A DNA stretch of 64,000 bases from NCBI GenBank assembly GCA_025963725.1, contig JAOQAE010000004.1, positions 369,616 through 433,615 on the forward strand, read 5' to 3'. Position 1 is the first letter of the stretch. Every line of letters starts with the position of its first letter. The notes beneath the pieces are model-generated. The model did not search any database. It had not been told where the DNA came from and saw only the letters and a program-made list of their open reading frames with translations. A program made the position numbers and the translations under genes. Shown here piece after piece: positions 1 through 7,820 of this stretch. The DNA comes from Bacteroidota bacterium (GTDB lineage Bacteria > Bacteroidota > Bacteroidia > 2-12-FULL-35-15).

Positions 1-1
1 T

Positions 2-670
2 ACAGGCGCAGCGGGAGGAACATTCAGCGGAACAGGTGTAAGCGGAAATGTCTTTGATCCTTCAGGAGTATCGGGAAGCTCGACTATTACTTACACAGTA
101 ACACAAAGCGGCTGCTCTGCCACTTCCACGGAGGTAGTAGCTGTTGATCCGATCACTGCTGCATTCACCGCCACGCCGGTTACAGGAATAGCGCCTGTGA
201 GCGTTACCACGCTCAATGGCAGCACGAATGCTGTTTCTTATGCATGGAATTTTGGCAACGGTGCAACCTCTGCGCTTACTAATCCGTCTACCGTATATAC
301 AGGCATGGGTAATTACACCATCGTTCTTATCGCTACCAATGCCAGCGGCTGTATGGATACGGCAACCCTCGGCATCCACGTGGAGGAGTTCTCTGCATTG
401 GTTGCGCCTAATGTGTTCACACCGAACGGCGACGGCCACAATGATACGTTCCACCCGATCGTTGCAGAAGGCCTGAGCGAGTTCAAGGCAACCGTTTACG
501 ACCGCTGGGGATTGAAAATGCACGAGTGGACAGACGGAACAATGGGCTGGGATGGAAAAGCAAAGAACGGCAAGCCGGCACCTGACGGAACTTATTTCTG
601 GATCATCACCGGAAAAGGAGTGGATGGCAAAACTTACGATTTCACAGGCTTTGTGCAGTTATTTAATTAG
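2..670 (+). CDS. T9SS cargo protein, 3' part only (PKD domain plus CHU_C/type B sorting domain)
   Basis: The reading frame is open from the window edge, so the true start lies upstream. The visible 222 residues hold the end of an Ig-like repeat, a PKD-type domain (AWNFGNG, then NYTIVLIATNASGC) and a C-terminal gliding-motility-associated domain with the signature VFTPNGDGHNDTF, then YDRWG and PDGTYFW. In Bacteroidota this C-terminal domain directs outer-membrane export by the type IX secretion system and surface attachment (type B sorting signal). The same architecture ends the giant protein at 10400-18853. Function beyond a secreted or surface role cannot be read. No terminator is seen before the next gene 37 bases downstream, so the two may be cotranscribed. 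Confidence 0.9.
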   Translation, partial: TGAAGGTFSGTGVSGNVFDPSGVSGSSTITYTVTQSGCSATSTEVVAVDPITAAFTATPVTGIAPVSVTTLNGSTNAVSYAWNFGNGATSALTNPSTVYTGMGNYTIVLIATNASGCMDTATLGIHVEEFSALVAPNVFTPNGDGHNDTFHPIVAEGLSEFKATVYDRWGLKMHEWTDGTMGWDGKAKNGKPAPDGTYFWIITGKGVDGKTYDFTGFVQLFN

Positions 671-707
671 TATTGAAACAAGAATATAAACTCCATAGAA
701 AAAACAA

Positions 708-1112
708 ATGAAAAAACTCTCCTGCACGCTCATGATCGCATTATTGATGGGATTATCGGCAAACACATTCGCACAGAAATCAACAGCTTTTCTGAGCGCT
801 GAAACTTCCAAACAGGTTGTGGATGATAAAACAGTGGTGGTAACCTTTCGCCTCGATAATATTACCGACGATGCAACAAGGCTTAAGTTCGAGAATGCGC
901 TGAAGGGCGGTGAAGGCGTACTGGAAGTGCACAGCACCGCACCGCAGGGAAACATTTCCATTTATACAATTAAAATGGATAAGCAAAGAACTGTTGAGCG
1001 CATGGAAAAGATCCTGCAGCAGGCAGGTATTGAAACGGTGAATGTGGATGGCACAACAATGCCAACGGCTGAGCTTGCAAAATTCAAGCGCGCGCTGAAA
1101 GCTAAAAAATAA
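708..1112 (+). CDS. Small secreted protein with a ferredoxin-like (HMA-like) fold
   Basis: A 134-residue protein starting MKKLSCTLMIALLMG with a clear signal peptide cleaved near ANTFAQ. The mature part reads as beta-alpha-beta-beta-alpha-beta: VVVTFRLDNI, a helix ending FENALKGGEGV, the strand pair VLEVHS and SIYTIKM, the helix MEKILQQAG, then IETVNVDG. This matches the layout of heavy-metal-associated domains, but the CxxC metal motif is missing, so metal binding is unlikely. It lies 37 bases after a T9SS cargo gene and is followed by a strong terminator. The HMA-like fold is my inference from pattern; no specific function is proposed. Confidence 0.7.
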   Translation: MKKLSCTLMIALLMGLSANTFAQKSTAFLSAETSKQVVDDKTVVVTFRLDNITDDATRLKFENALKGGEGVLEVHSTAPQGNISIYTIKMDKQRTVERMEKILQQAGIETVNVDGTTMPTAELAKFKRALKAKK

Positions 1113-1134
1113 AAGAACACTTAAATAGTAAGGG

Positions 1135-1164
1135 ACGCAATACAATTTTGTATTGCGTTTTTTT
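1135..1164 (+). terminator. Rho-independent terminator
   Basis: Perfect inverted repeat ACGCAATACAA (1135-1145) and TTGTATTGCGT (1148-1158) followed by a run of seven T (1158-1164). It ends the upstream transcript and directly abuts the ATG at 1165. Confidence 0.9.
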
Positions 1165-2256
1165 ATGGATACATTTGAACCCATGTCTGTTGAAGAAATA
1201 AAGCAATTATCCTTTGTATTCATTGTAGCGAGAGGCCGCTCGGGCACCACGCTCATGCAGACCATCCTCGATGCCAATGAAGGCGTGATCCTGCCGATAG
1301 AGTCGAGGCTCATTGTTCACCTGAAGCAGAAATATTTCGGTGTTACCAGCTGGACGCCCGCTTTGCTGGATGAATTTATTCTCGACCTTTATAAGGATAA
1401 AAAATTCAGCCGCTACTGGTCGGTCGACCCTCTAAAGCTCCGCAGCAGCATCGATGCATTACCGATTAAAGAGCTTACGTTCCCTGTGCTTTGCAAGCTC
1501 GTTTACATGAGCTATCCATCGCCCTTTCCCAAAGGCCGCATCACTTTGCTGGGCGATAAGAACCCGATCTTTTCCATTTTCATCAGCGAGCTTACCGAAG
1601 TATTCCCCGAAGCGAAATTCATTCACCTTGTGCGCGATTACCGCGATAACATTTCATCCAACAGGAAAGTGTTCAAGCGCCAAAGCATTGCGCAGCTAAC
1701 TCAGGGCTGGAAAGCATATAATATTTTCATTGAGCAGATCAAAAAGCGTGATCCCAAAAGGTTCTATACGCTGAAGTACGAGGACCTGGCTTCCAATCCG
1801 GCTAAGTTCGTTCCCGAGATCTGCGATTTCCTTGGCATTCAATTCAATCCCGCGATGTTTGAATTTCATACCACCATGCAGCAGGTGAAGGAAGAAAAAT
1901 ATGTGGTGGAGATCACTACCGTGCATCCGAATATTATCAAGCCGATCAATACGGAGCAGGTGGATAAGTGGAAGAAGGTGCTTTCGCCTGCCGACATTGA
2001 GCTGGCTGATTTCATTGCCGGCGATTATGCGAAGCAGTACGGCTATATCCGTGAAACGCATACTGCAAAGCTCAGCTACAGGATCAGGTCGGTGCTGGCG
2101 CTTGCGCGTATCCACCTCGATTTTTTTGTGATCCGCAGCTATTATAAAATGCCCTTCTGGATCCGCGATTCGGTAGGAAAATTCAATGCAAAGCTATACG
2201 CGAAGTTTAAGATCTCGAATTACTACAACCACGCCGATTTCCGGTTCAAGGAATGA
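1165..2256 (+). CDS. Sulfotransferase family protein (P-loop)
   Basis: A 363-residue cytosolic protein of the PAPS-dependent sulfotransferase fold. The 5'-phosphosulfate loop is FIVARGRSGTTLMQ at about residues 19-32 and the 3'-phosphate motif is FIHLVRDYRDNISSNRK near residues 152-168, both expected for transfer of sulfate from PAPS to a sugar, lipid or protein. An in-frame TTG at 1153 lies inside the terminator hairpin, so I chose ATG 1165; ATG 1183 is also possible. It overlaps the 3' end of the convergent hydroxylase gene by 34 bases. Its position beside a glycan/acyl cluster suggests, but does not prove, that it decorates the same product. Confidence 0.88.
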   Translation: MDTFEPMSVEEIKQLSFVFIVARGRSGTTLMQTILDANEGVILPIESRLIVHLKQKYFGVTSWTPALLDEFILDLYKDKKFSRYWSVDPLKLRSSIDALPIKELTFPVLCKLVYMSYPSPFPKGRITLLGDKNPIFSIFISELTEVFPEAKFIHLVRDYRDNISSNRKVFKRQSIAQLTQGWKAYNIFIEQIKKRDPKRFYTLKYEDLASNPAKFVPEICDFLGIQFNPAMFEFHTTMQQVKEEKYVVEITTVHPNIIKPINTEQVDKWKKVLSPADIELADFIAGDYAKQYGYIRETHTAKLSYRIRSVLALARIHLDFFVIRSYYKMPFWIRDSVGKFNAKLYAKFKISNYYNHADFRFKE

Positions 2257-2981
2257 AGCCTTACCCATGCGAATAAGGCGCACAGGAATGCCACCGCTTT
2301 TGTGAAGCCGTTCGTTTTGCCTTTGAAGGTCCCGGTTGCCTGCGCAGCCGTAAGCCACATGATATTCCCATGCACCCTTGCGCAGACCCACGTTTTCCGG
2401 TTTGCGAACTGCGGCCTGATCACATCGAGGATCAGCACCACACGCCTCTGATCCGTATGGTTCCATGCCCGGTGATAGTTCGCATCATTGAAGATGAGGA
2501 ACTTCCCATTCTCCCAGCTTTTGTCTTCATAGCCAACCCTGAAGCCGCATTCGGGCAGCTTGCCGCTTACAATTAATCCGAAGTGACAGCGGTAGATCGC
2601 ATCCGTATCCCCGAAATGCCCTTTGATCTCAGCATGCGGCTCCAGCACGCTTACCGAAGCGGATACAATATCGGGAATGCGTTCCAGCAGCATGATCGTT
2701 TCCGGGCAGCGGCTGCAGGCATTCGCATTCATTCGCAATCCCCAGAAATAAAAGCTGAACGCTTTCCATTTTTCGGGAGCGCTCATCATCTCCGTTGCAA
2801 AGTATGGCTTCAGCGCATTTTTTCCGCCGAGGTATGCGGAAATTTCATCCAGGATCACAGGGTGGTGCTGTTCGATCTCCGCGGTCCATGCAAAGGAGGA
2901 TGGCTCGAAGAAAGTTTCCTTTGCATCGATCCTGTCCCTGCTGTGGACGAAAGAATAATATGGCTTCTTATCCTGCTTCAC
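2223..2981 (-). CDS. Aspartyl/asparaginyl beta-hydroxylase (AspH/LpxO-like) family dioxygenase
   Basis: A 252-residue protein with a GTG start inside the end of the GNAT gene (14-base overlap). The C-terminal half carries the AspH-type Fe(II)/2-oxoglutarate core: GHFGDTDAIYRCHFGLIV with His133, then WENGKFLIFNDANYHRAW with His170, and an Arg pair at 180-181 before VVLILDV for 2-oxoglutarate. As in vertebrate AspH, only two His ligands are evident. Family members hydroxylate Asp/Asn side chains or, in LpxO, lipid A acyl chains. Given the acyl-chain genes upstream in the same operon, an acyl hydroxylase role is a reasonable inference. It is the last gene of the minus-strand operon and overlaps the convergent sulfotransferase by 34 bases. 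Confidence 0.85.
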   Translation of the reverse strand: MKQDKKPYYSFVHSRDRIDAKETFFEPSSFAWTAEIEQHHPVILDEISAYLGGKNALKPYFATEMMSAPEKWKAFSFYFWGLRMNANACSRCPETIMLLERIPDIVSASVSVLEPHAEIKGHFGDTDAIYRCHFGLIVSGKLPECGFRVGYEDKSWENGKFLIFNDANYHRAWNHTDQRRVVLILDVIRPQFANRKTWVCARVHGNIMWLTAAQATGTFKGKTNGFTKAVAFLCALFAWVRLHSLNRKSAWL

Positions 2982-3684
2982 CGCTTGTGTTGTTATCAGC
3001 GGGCCGCAGCGGCTGCTGTCCGTCCCTTTTTAAGCAATGGTTGATCTTCGTTTTTAAATATTCCGGCAGCGGCGAATATAGTTTTTTCAGCTCATCTTCC
3101 GAATCGTCCCTGAATTCAAAATCATCGACGCTCAGCAGTGAAGCGTCGCCTGTGCCGGAAGCAATGGCTTTCCGGAGCTTGCCGATGTGTTTGAAATAAT
3201 TCTCTTTGCTCAGCTCGAACCATTCCACTTCATCGGATGGTGGAAAATCGTTCGAAGGAACATATCCCAGCTGCCTGTTATGGCCTATCGCTTTTGGGTT
3301 GGAGCGGAGGATCTTGATGTAATTCTTTTCGAACTCGTTGATGATAAAATTAAAATCGCTCATGATCACCGATGCCAGCGCGGGATGAATGTTGCCCCAG
3401 TAATCTTTGTCCCAGATGAACATCCCGCCTTCGGAAGTGCGCTTCTCATAATTGATGTTCTTCCCGTCGATCATGCCGATCTGCTTATTGTCGGCAGTAA
3501 TGGTGAAAAAATTATTGTAGATGTTGTTCACGCGGTTGAACCATTCTTTCTGCATCTCCGCTGAAATGTTCTCGCGGAACTGCATGCTGGCCCTGATCTC
3601 ATCGGAGTTGCGCTTTTCACGCACCAGTTCGATGTCCTTCTCCTTTAAGCGCGTTAAGGTTATTCCGTATTTGTGGATTCTCAT
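2968..3684 (-). CDS. GNAT-family N-acyltransferase, PseH-like
   Basis: A 238-residue protein. The first roughly 145 residues look like the RimJ/PseH branch of GNAT: TLTRLKEKDIELVREKRNSD, then IRASMQFRENISAE and EWFNRVNNIYNNFFTI, followed by IGMIDGKNINYEKRTSEGG and the acceptor-side ILRSNPKAIGHNRQLGYVP. PseH-type enzymes acylate the amino group of nucleotide-linked aminosugars. The last 85 residues are acidic and polar, look disordered, and are not part of the usual fold. Start is ATG overlapping the glycosyltransferase stop (TAATG). Cotranscribed with the KAS III/ACP genes, so an acyl-ACP donor rather than acetyl-CoA is conceivable (inference). Confidence 0.78.
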   Translation of the reverse strand: MRIHKYGITLTRLKEKDIELVREKRNSDEIRASMQFRENISAEMQKEWFNRVNNIYNNFFTITADNKQIGMIDGKNINYEKRTSEGGMFIWDKDYWGNIHPALASVIMSDFNFIINEFEKNYIKILRSNPKAIGHNRQLGYVPSNDFPPSDEVEWFELSKENYFKHIGKLRKAIASGTGDASLLSVDDFEFRDDSEDELKKLYSPLPEYLKTKINHCLKRDGQQPLRPADNNTSGEAG

Positions 3685-4607
3685 TACAGCTGCGTTTCAA
3701 TGGAGTAGGGTGGGCGCCTGTTCTGCAGCTGGTAAAGCTTGTAGAGGTATTGCCCGATAATGCCAAGGCAGAACAGGATGAGGCTGGTGCTGAACAGCAC
3801 GCTCACAATTAAAGAGGTGTAGCCCAAAGGCACATCATGAAAGATCTTTCTATACACAAAGCGAAGGCCCACGAAAAAGAACATCACCGAAAGGAACAAT
3901 CCGCCGTAGGTAAGGATGCGCAACGGCCCGGCGCTGTAGTTGATCAGGATATCGAAATAGGTCATGATCAGTTTTCGGATCGTATAGCCCGATGCGCCTG
4001 CCTTGCGCGGATGATGCTCCACATCCACAGTCTCGATCTTGCCCGTGTACCATGCGAGCACGGCGTCGATAAATAAAAAGTTATGGCTGTGGTTCTGCAG
4101 CAGCTTGTTGGTGAGTGAAACCTTCACCAGCCTGAACGATGATCCGCTCTTGTTCTTGCTGTTGGTATGGTCGGATGTTTTCCTTACCATAAAGCTTCCC
4201 GCATTGCGTACTGTCGAATGTTTTTTATTCAGCGGAAGCCCGTAAACAATATCGGCTCCCGTTCTTTCGTAAGTGCTGATCAACTTGGGGATCTCTTCCG
4301 GCGGGTGCTGCAGGTCATCGTCCATGGTGATCACCACTTCGCCCTTGCAGAAATTAAATCCGCAGAGGATCGCATTGTGCTGGCCGAAATTTTTTGACAG
4401 CCTGATCGCCGAGATGTTGAAAGCGGAACCGGCCTTGATCTTTTCGATCTCGCTCCAGCTCTCATCCCTGCTGCCGTCATCCACGAGGATCAGCTCGTAC
4501 GATTTGTCTGTTTGCCTCAGCGTGGAATCGATCCTGCTGCACAGCTCATGCAATGTTTCCTTGCTGTTAAAAACCGGTATTACAACAGATACATCCGTTT
4601 TGTTCAT
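3684..4607 (-). CDS. Family 2 glycosyltransferase, DPM1/GtrB-like polyprenyl-phosphate sugar synthase
   Basis: A 307-residue protein with the GT-A Rossmann core: VSVVIPVFNSKETLHEL at the N-terminus, LILVDDGSRDESW, then the metal-binding ITMDDDLQHPPEEIPKL. Two hydrophobic segments near residues 230-255 and 265-295 form the C-terminal membrane hairpin seen in GtrB, ArnC and DPM1-type enzymes that move a sugar from a nucleotide to undecaprenyl or dolichyl phosphate. The product would be a lipid-linked donor for GT-C enzymes acting outside the membrane; a GT-C candidate is encoded at 7821-9785. The gene follows the SDR stop by one base and overlaps the GNAT start, so it is translationally coupled. 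Confidence 0.9.
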   Translation of the reverse strand: MNKTDVSVVIPVFNSKETLHELCSRIDSTLRQTDKSYELILVDDGSRDESWSEIEKIKAGSAFNISAIRLSKNFGQHNAILCGFNFCKGEVVITMDDDLQHPPEEIPKLISTYERTGADIVYGLPLNKKHSTVRNAGSFMVRKTSDHTNSKNKSGSSFRLVKVSLTNKLLQNHSHNFLFIDAVLAWYTGKIETVDVEHHPRKAGASGYTIRKLIMTYFDILINYSAGPLRILTYGGLFLSVMFFFVGLRFVYRKIFHDVPLGYTSLIVSVLFSTSLILFCLGIIGQYLYKLYQLQNRRPPYSIETQL

Positions 4608-4608
4608 T

Positions 4609-5358
4609 TTATAAACCTCCTAATAAAAAGCCCCCGTCGAGGGTGATGGTTGTTCCCGTGATCCACTTTGAAGCGTCGGATAATAAAAAGATGGCGGCAT
4701 TGGCAACATCCTCCGGAGTGCCTGCTCCCAGCGGGTATTTGCTGATGTGCGCATCCATCTGTTCCTTGGTGCCCTGCGCTTCCGCCTTGTCGTACATCGG
4801 TGTTTTTACCATGGCCGGCGCAATGCAGTTGGAGCGGATCTGCAGGTGAAAGAATTCAAGCGCCACCACTTTGCTGAAGGCTTCTATCGCCGCCTTTGAT
4901 CCTGCATACAAGGCTCCTCCGCGGTGCGGGTGCAGGGCGGAGATCGATGAAAGAAAAACCACCGATGCGCCTTTGTTCAGCTTCTTTGCGCGCGTTGCCT
5001 GCGCTGTAAGAACCACCTGCACTTTATAGTTGATGTTAAATACTTCGTCGATCTTTTTATCGGAAAGGAATTTGATGGGATAGGGGCTCACTGTGCCTGC
5101 GCAGTTCACAATGCCATCCAGCAAAGGCAGCGCTGATACAAGGCGCTGCACTTCCTGCTCGTCCAGCAGCTCCGCCTGTATGCTTTTGTTCTCGCCGCTT
5201 TTCAGCATCGATAATGTTTCGTTCAGCCGCTCTTCATTCCTGCCGGTGATCACCACATTTCCGCCCATTTCGCAGATGCTGATCGCCACCTGCCGCCCGA
5301 TGCCGGAGGAGGCGCCGGTGACAAGAAATGTTTTATTGTGGAGGTGAAAAGCTGTCAT
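4609..5358 (-). CDS. SDR-family oxidoreductase, FabG-like
   Basis: A 249-residue short-chain dehydrogenase/reductase. The cofactor motif TGASSGIG lies at residues 14-21, NCAG follows in the next strand region, a Ser precedes YAGSKAA (the YxxxK catalytic pair), and the C-terminus ends ITLDGGFLLGG, typical of FabG-like proteins. I start at ATG 5358, one base after the upstream stop, rather than the TTG at 5370. FabG-like enzymes reduce 3-ketoacyl-ACP with NADPH, which fits its place directly after a KAS III-ACP pair. A sugar or alcohol substrate cannot be excluded. Confidence 0.9.
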   Translation of the reverse strand: MTAFHLHNKTFLVTGASSGIGRQVAISICEMGGNVVITGRNEERLNETLSMLKSGENKSIQAELLDEQEVQRLVSALPLLDGIVNCAGTVSPYPIKFLSDKKIDEVFNINYKVQVVLTAQATRAKKLNKGASVVFLSSISALHPHRGGALYAGSKAAIEAFSKVVALEFFHLQIRSNCIAPAMVKTPMYDKAEAQGTKEQMDAHISKYPLGAGTPEDVANAAIFLLSDASKWITGTTITLDGGFLLGGL

Positions 5359-5359
5359 G

Positions 5360-6412
5360 TTACAATTCAATTAAAGGTAAGCAAACCATATCTTTTACAT
5401 GCAGGCTGGCCGATCCCCAGGATAATCCCACTCCGAATGCCGAAAGAAAAAGCGACGTGCTGTTTAATGTTTTGTCCTGCAGCTGCGTTACAATGGTAAG
5501 CGGAATGGAGGCGGAGCTTGTGTTTCCGAAGGTATCCAGCGAATAAGGGACTTTCTCCGCCGGCAGCTTCAGTTTCTTACGGATGCTCTCATTCATGATC
5601 TTATTCGCCTGGTGAAAAATAAAATAATCGTAGTCTTCCGTAGTAGTGCCTAAGTGCTTCATTAGTGCCTGCGCATTCTGCGGCGCTTCACGCAATGAAA
5701 AGTTAAACACCTCGATGCCGTCGAGAAATAAATTGCGTTTGTTTTTGATGATCCCCGGCTCATGCTCCTTCATCACTTCCGATTCGCTGGTGTACGGGTT
5801 GCGCAGTCCGCCATCGCTGATCATAATAGCCTTGTAACCGGAGCCGTCGCTTTGTAAATTGAAATTTATTTTTTCTGCCGCAGGATCATATTCAAGCAGC
5901 GTTGCAGTTCCCGCATCACCGAAAATAGGATAGGTGCTCTTGTCTTTTTTTGATTGGGAGAAGCTGGAAACATCCCCAGCCAGCAGCAGGCCTTTTTTGA
6001 AATTGCCGCTGCTCATTAAGTTGGTGATCACGGAAAGCCCGTACAGGTAGCCCGAGCAGCCGAGCTGGATATCGAAGGCCATAGCGCTTTTCGGAAGTCC
6101 GAGGCGGTCCTGCAGAATAATGCTGGTGGCAGGTAAAATATAATCGGGTGATTGTGAAACAAAGATGAGCACTTCCACTTCCGCTTTGTCAACTTTAAAA
6201 TGATCGAGCAATTGCCTTGCCGATTCGTAGCACATATCCGAAGTGCACATGCCGTTCTGCACGATCCTCCGGCTTTCTATGCCAGTGGTCTTGATGAGCA
6301 GCTCGCGCTCCTTTTCAGAGATCCAGTCGTAGTCCCTGTTGCTTTCTGTGTGCTGCGGAACGCAGGCAGCCATGCCCCTGATGTTTATGTTGGCGACAGA
6401 AAGGAATGCCAT
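5360..6412 (-). CDS. Beta-ketoacyl-ACP synthase III-like enzyme (first of two)
   Basis: A 350-residue thiolase-fold condensing enzyme. The KAS III catalytic triad is visible as Cys119 in QLGCSGYLYGL, His267 in IFHQANKI and Asn297 in DTFGNTSSASIP. It lies three bases downstream of the acyl carrier protein gene and one base before the SDR, so the three are surely cotranscribed. Housekeeping FabH primes fatty acid synthesis; this copy is embedded in a glycan/acyl cluster and has a paralogue on the other side of the ACP gene, which points to a specialised short acyl chain. Substrate is unknown. Confidence 0.92.
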   Translation of the reverse strand: MAFLSVANINIRGMAACVPQHTESNRDYDWISEKERELLIKTTGIESRRIVQNGMCTSDMCYESARQLLDHFKVDKAEVEVLIFVSQSPDYILPATSIILQDRLGLPKSAMAFDIQLGCSGYLYGLSVITNLMSSGNFKKGLLLAGDVSSFSQSKKDKSTYPIFGDAGTATLLEYDPAAEKINFNLQSDGSGYKAIMISDGGLRNPYTSESEVMKEHEPGIIKNKRNLFLDGIEVFNFSLREAPQNAQALMKHLGTTTEDYDYFIFHQANKIMNESIRKKLKLPAEKVPYSLDTFGNTSSASIPLTIVTQLQDKTLNSTSLFLSAFGVGLSWGSASLHVKDMVCLPLIEL

Positions 6413-6415
6413 AAT

Positions 6416-6646
6416 TTATACCCTGCTTTTTACTACGTTGAAAAGATCGTTCACCGATTTGCATTGCTGCAGGTCGGCTCCGGTAATGGTAACATTGTAT
6501 TCGGTATCGATGAGCGCGATGAGGATCAGCACATGCATCGAGCTCCATTCCTTGAGGGAAGTGAATTCGGTTTCCGGCTTGAGGGAGCCTGGTGTAAGCT
6601 CTTCTATTTCGTTTTCTATCTGGCTGATAAAAGTAGTAATGTCCAT
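6416..6646 (-). CDS. Acyl carrier protein
   Basis: A 76-residue acidic protein of normal ACP length. The phosphopantetheine attachment region is LKEWSSMHVLILIALIDTEY; by alignment to the classical DSL/DSM motif the modified residue is Ser36, with Ser35 replacing the usual Asp. The second half contains ITGADLQQCKSVNDLFNVV, matching the third helix. It sits between two KAS III-like genes, three bases from the downstream one and 57 bases from the upstream one, and is probably a dedicated carrier for the acyl group they build rather than the fatty acid synthase ACP. Confidence 0.9.
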   Translation of the reverse strand: MDITTFISQIENEIEELTPGSLKPETEFTSLKEWSSMHVLILIALIDTEYNVTITGADLQQCKSVNDLFNVVKSRV

Positions 6647-6703
6647 AAGTGTTTTTTGTCTGTAATGTTGAAGCGGAAATCTTCTCTAAAGTACGTAATA
6701 TTT

Positions 6704-7711
6704 TTACAACCTCACAACTGTTCCTGACCATGAGTAACCGATCCCGAAAGAGGCGAGGAGCACAGTGCTTCCTTTTTTTGCTTTTCCCGCCTTTATGGCT
6801 TCATACAGCGCGATCGGAACAGATGCTGAAACGGTATTGCCGATCTCTTCCATGTACATAAAAAATTTATCTTCCCCGATCTTTAATTTCCTTCGCAGTA
6901 CGCTCAGCAAAAAAGTGTTGGCCTGGTGAAAAACAAAAAGGTCGATGTCTTCTTTCTGCAGCCCGTTCTTTGTGAGGATGTCGCTGATCATCGGAGGCAC
7001 CACGCGCATGGCGAATGAGAAGATCTCGAGCGAATTCATTTTCATCTGCCCGTATTTCATTCCGCCAACATCCTTGTTCTTTTCAAACCATTCGGCATCT
7101 GCAGCATTGCGTGTGCCGCTGCGCTCCACCATTAAATTATCTGCGCCGCTGCCGTCGGTGCCGAAGGAGAATTTTCCAACCCCATTGCTGATCTCCTCAT
7201 TGGATGTGATCAGTGTTGCAGCTCCCGCATCGCCGAAGATCATCCGCAATTCAGCATCGGAAGGATGGATCACCGTTGAGGGTATGTCCGAAGTAAGCAG
7301 CAGCACCGAATTTGCCTGCCCGCTTTCGATTAATCCTTTTGCCACGCTAAGCCCGTAGGTAAAACCCGTGCAGCCGAAAGGCACATCTATGGCGCCGCTG
7401 CTGGTAGGCAGCCCTAAGCGGTGCTGCAGGATGCAGGCCGTTGCCGGGCCTTTGTAATCAAGGCCTTCGGTGCAGAAAATTAAAAAATCGATTGTTGAAG
7501 GGTCGATCCCGTGTTCGCTGAACAGCTTCATCCCCGCTTCGTAGCCAAGGTCCGAGCCTACAACGCCATCTTTCGTGATATGCCTTTTGCGGATGCCGGT
7601 GCGTTTGAAAATGTCGTTTTCCGTAAGCGCAGGAAAGATACTGCAGAGCTCACTGTTGGAAAGTGTATGCTCCGGTAAGTAATAGCTGATGGCTTGAATA
7701 TAGGCGCTCAC
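6704..7711 (-). CDS. Beta-ketoacyl-ACP synthase III-like enzyme (second)
   Basis: A 335-residue condensing enzyme with a complete KAS III triad: Cys114 in PFGCTGFTYGL, His262 in VFHQANTF and Asn292 in EIGNTVSASVP. It is clearly diverged from its neighbour at 5360-6412 although the same motifs are present, so this is an old duplication or two separate recruitments rather than a recent copy. It is the first gene of the minus-strand operon that ends at 2223, with a promoter-like -7 box just upstream. Probably builds or transfers an acyl group on the ACP encoded next. Confidence 0.92.
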   Translation of the reverse strand: MSAYIQAISYYLPEHTLSNSELCSIFPALTENDIFKRTGIRKRHITKDGVVGSDLGYEAGMKLFSEHGIDPSTIDFLIFCTEGLDYKGPATACILQHRLGLPTSSGAIDVPFGCTGFTYGLSVAKGLIESGQANSVLLLTSDIPSTVIHPSDAELRMIFGDAGAATLITSNEEISNGVGKFSFGTDGSGADNLMVERSGTRNAADAEWFEKNKDVGGMKYGQMKMNSLEIFSFAMRVVPPMISDILTKNGLQKEDIDLFVFHQANTFLLSVLRRKLKIGEDKFFMYMEEIGNTVSASVPIALYEAIKAGKAKKGSTVLLASFGIGYSWSGTVVRL

Positions 7712-7728
7712 GTAAATTCGGTTTACTG

Positions 7729-7736
7729 CAAATTTA
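7729..7736 (-). promoter_or_regulatory. Promoter -7 box of the KAS III operon
   Basis: On the minus strand this reads TAAATTTG, a full match to the Bacteroidota consensus TAnnTTTG, 17 bases before the ATG at 7711. No clear -33 TTG is seen at the expected distance. It is divergent from the promoter at 7791-7798. Confidence 0.5.
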
Positions 7737-7765
7737 AAAAAATACCCTAATGATTATAATTATAA

Positions 7766-7798
7766 TTGGCCGCCATTGCAAAGTATTTTATAAATTTG
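7766..7798 (+). promoter_or_regulatory. Promoter of the TMTC-like gene
   Basis: TAAATTTG at 7791-7798 matches TAnnTTTG. A TTG at 7766-7768 stands 22 bases upstream, slightly longer than the usual -33 spacing. The start codon is 22 bases downstream. Confidence 0.5.
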
Positions 7799-7820
7799 AC
7801 TGTTTGCATAAAGCTTCAGT

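Noticed and set aside
780-1313. 177-residue minus-strand ORF across the small secreted gene and terminator
   Set aside because: It runs through a terminator hairpin and lies antisense to a gene with a clear signal peptide; the product has no recognisable features.
6315-6731. Minus-strand 138-residue ORF overlapping the ACP gene
   Set aside because: Other-frame shadow of ACP and KAS III genes, both of which have full catalytic motifs.
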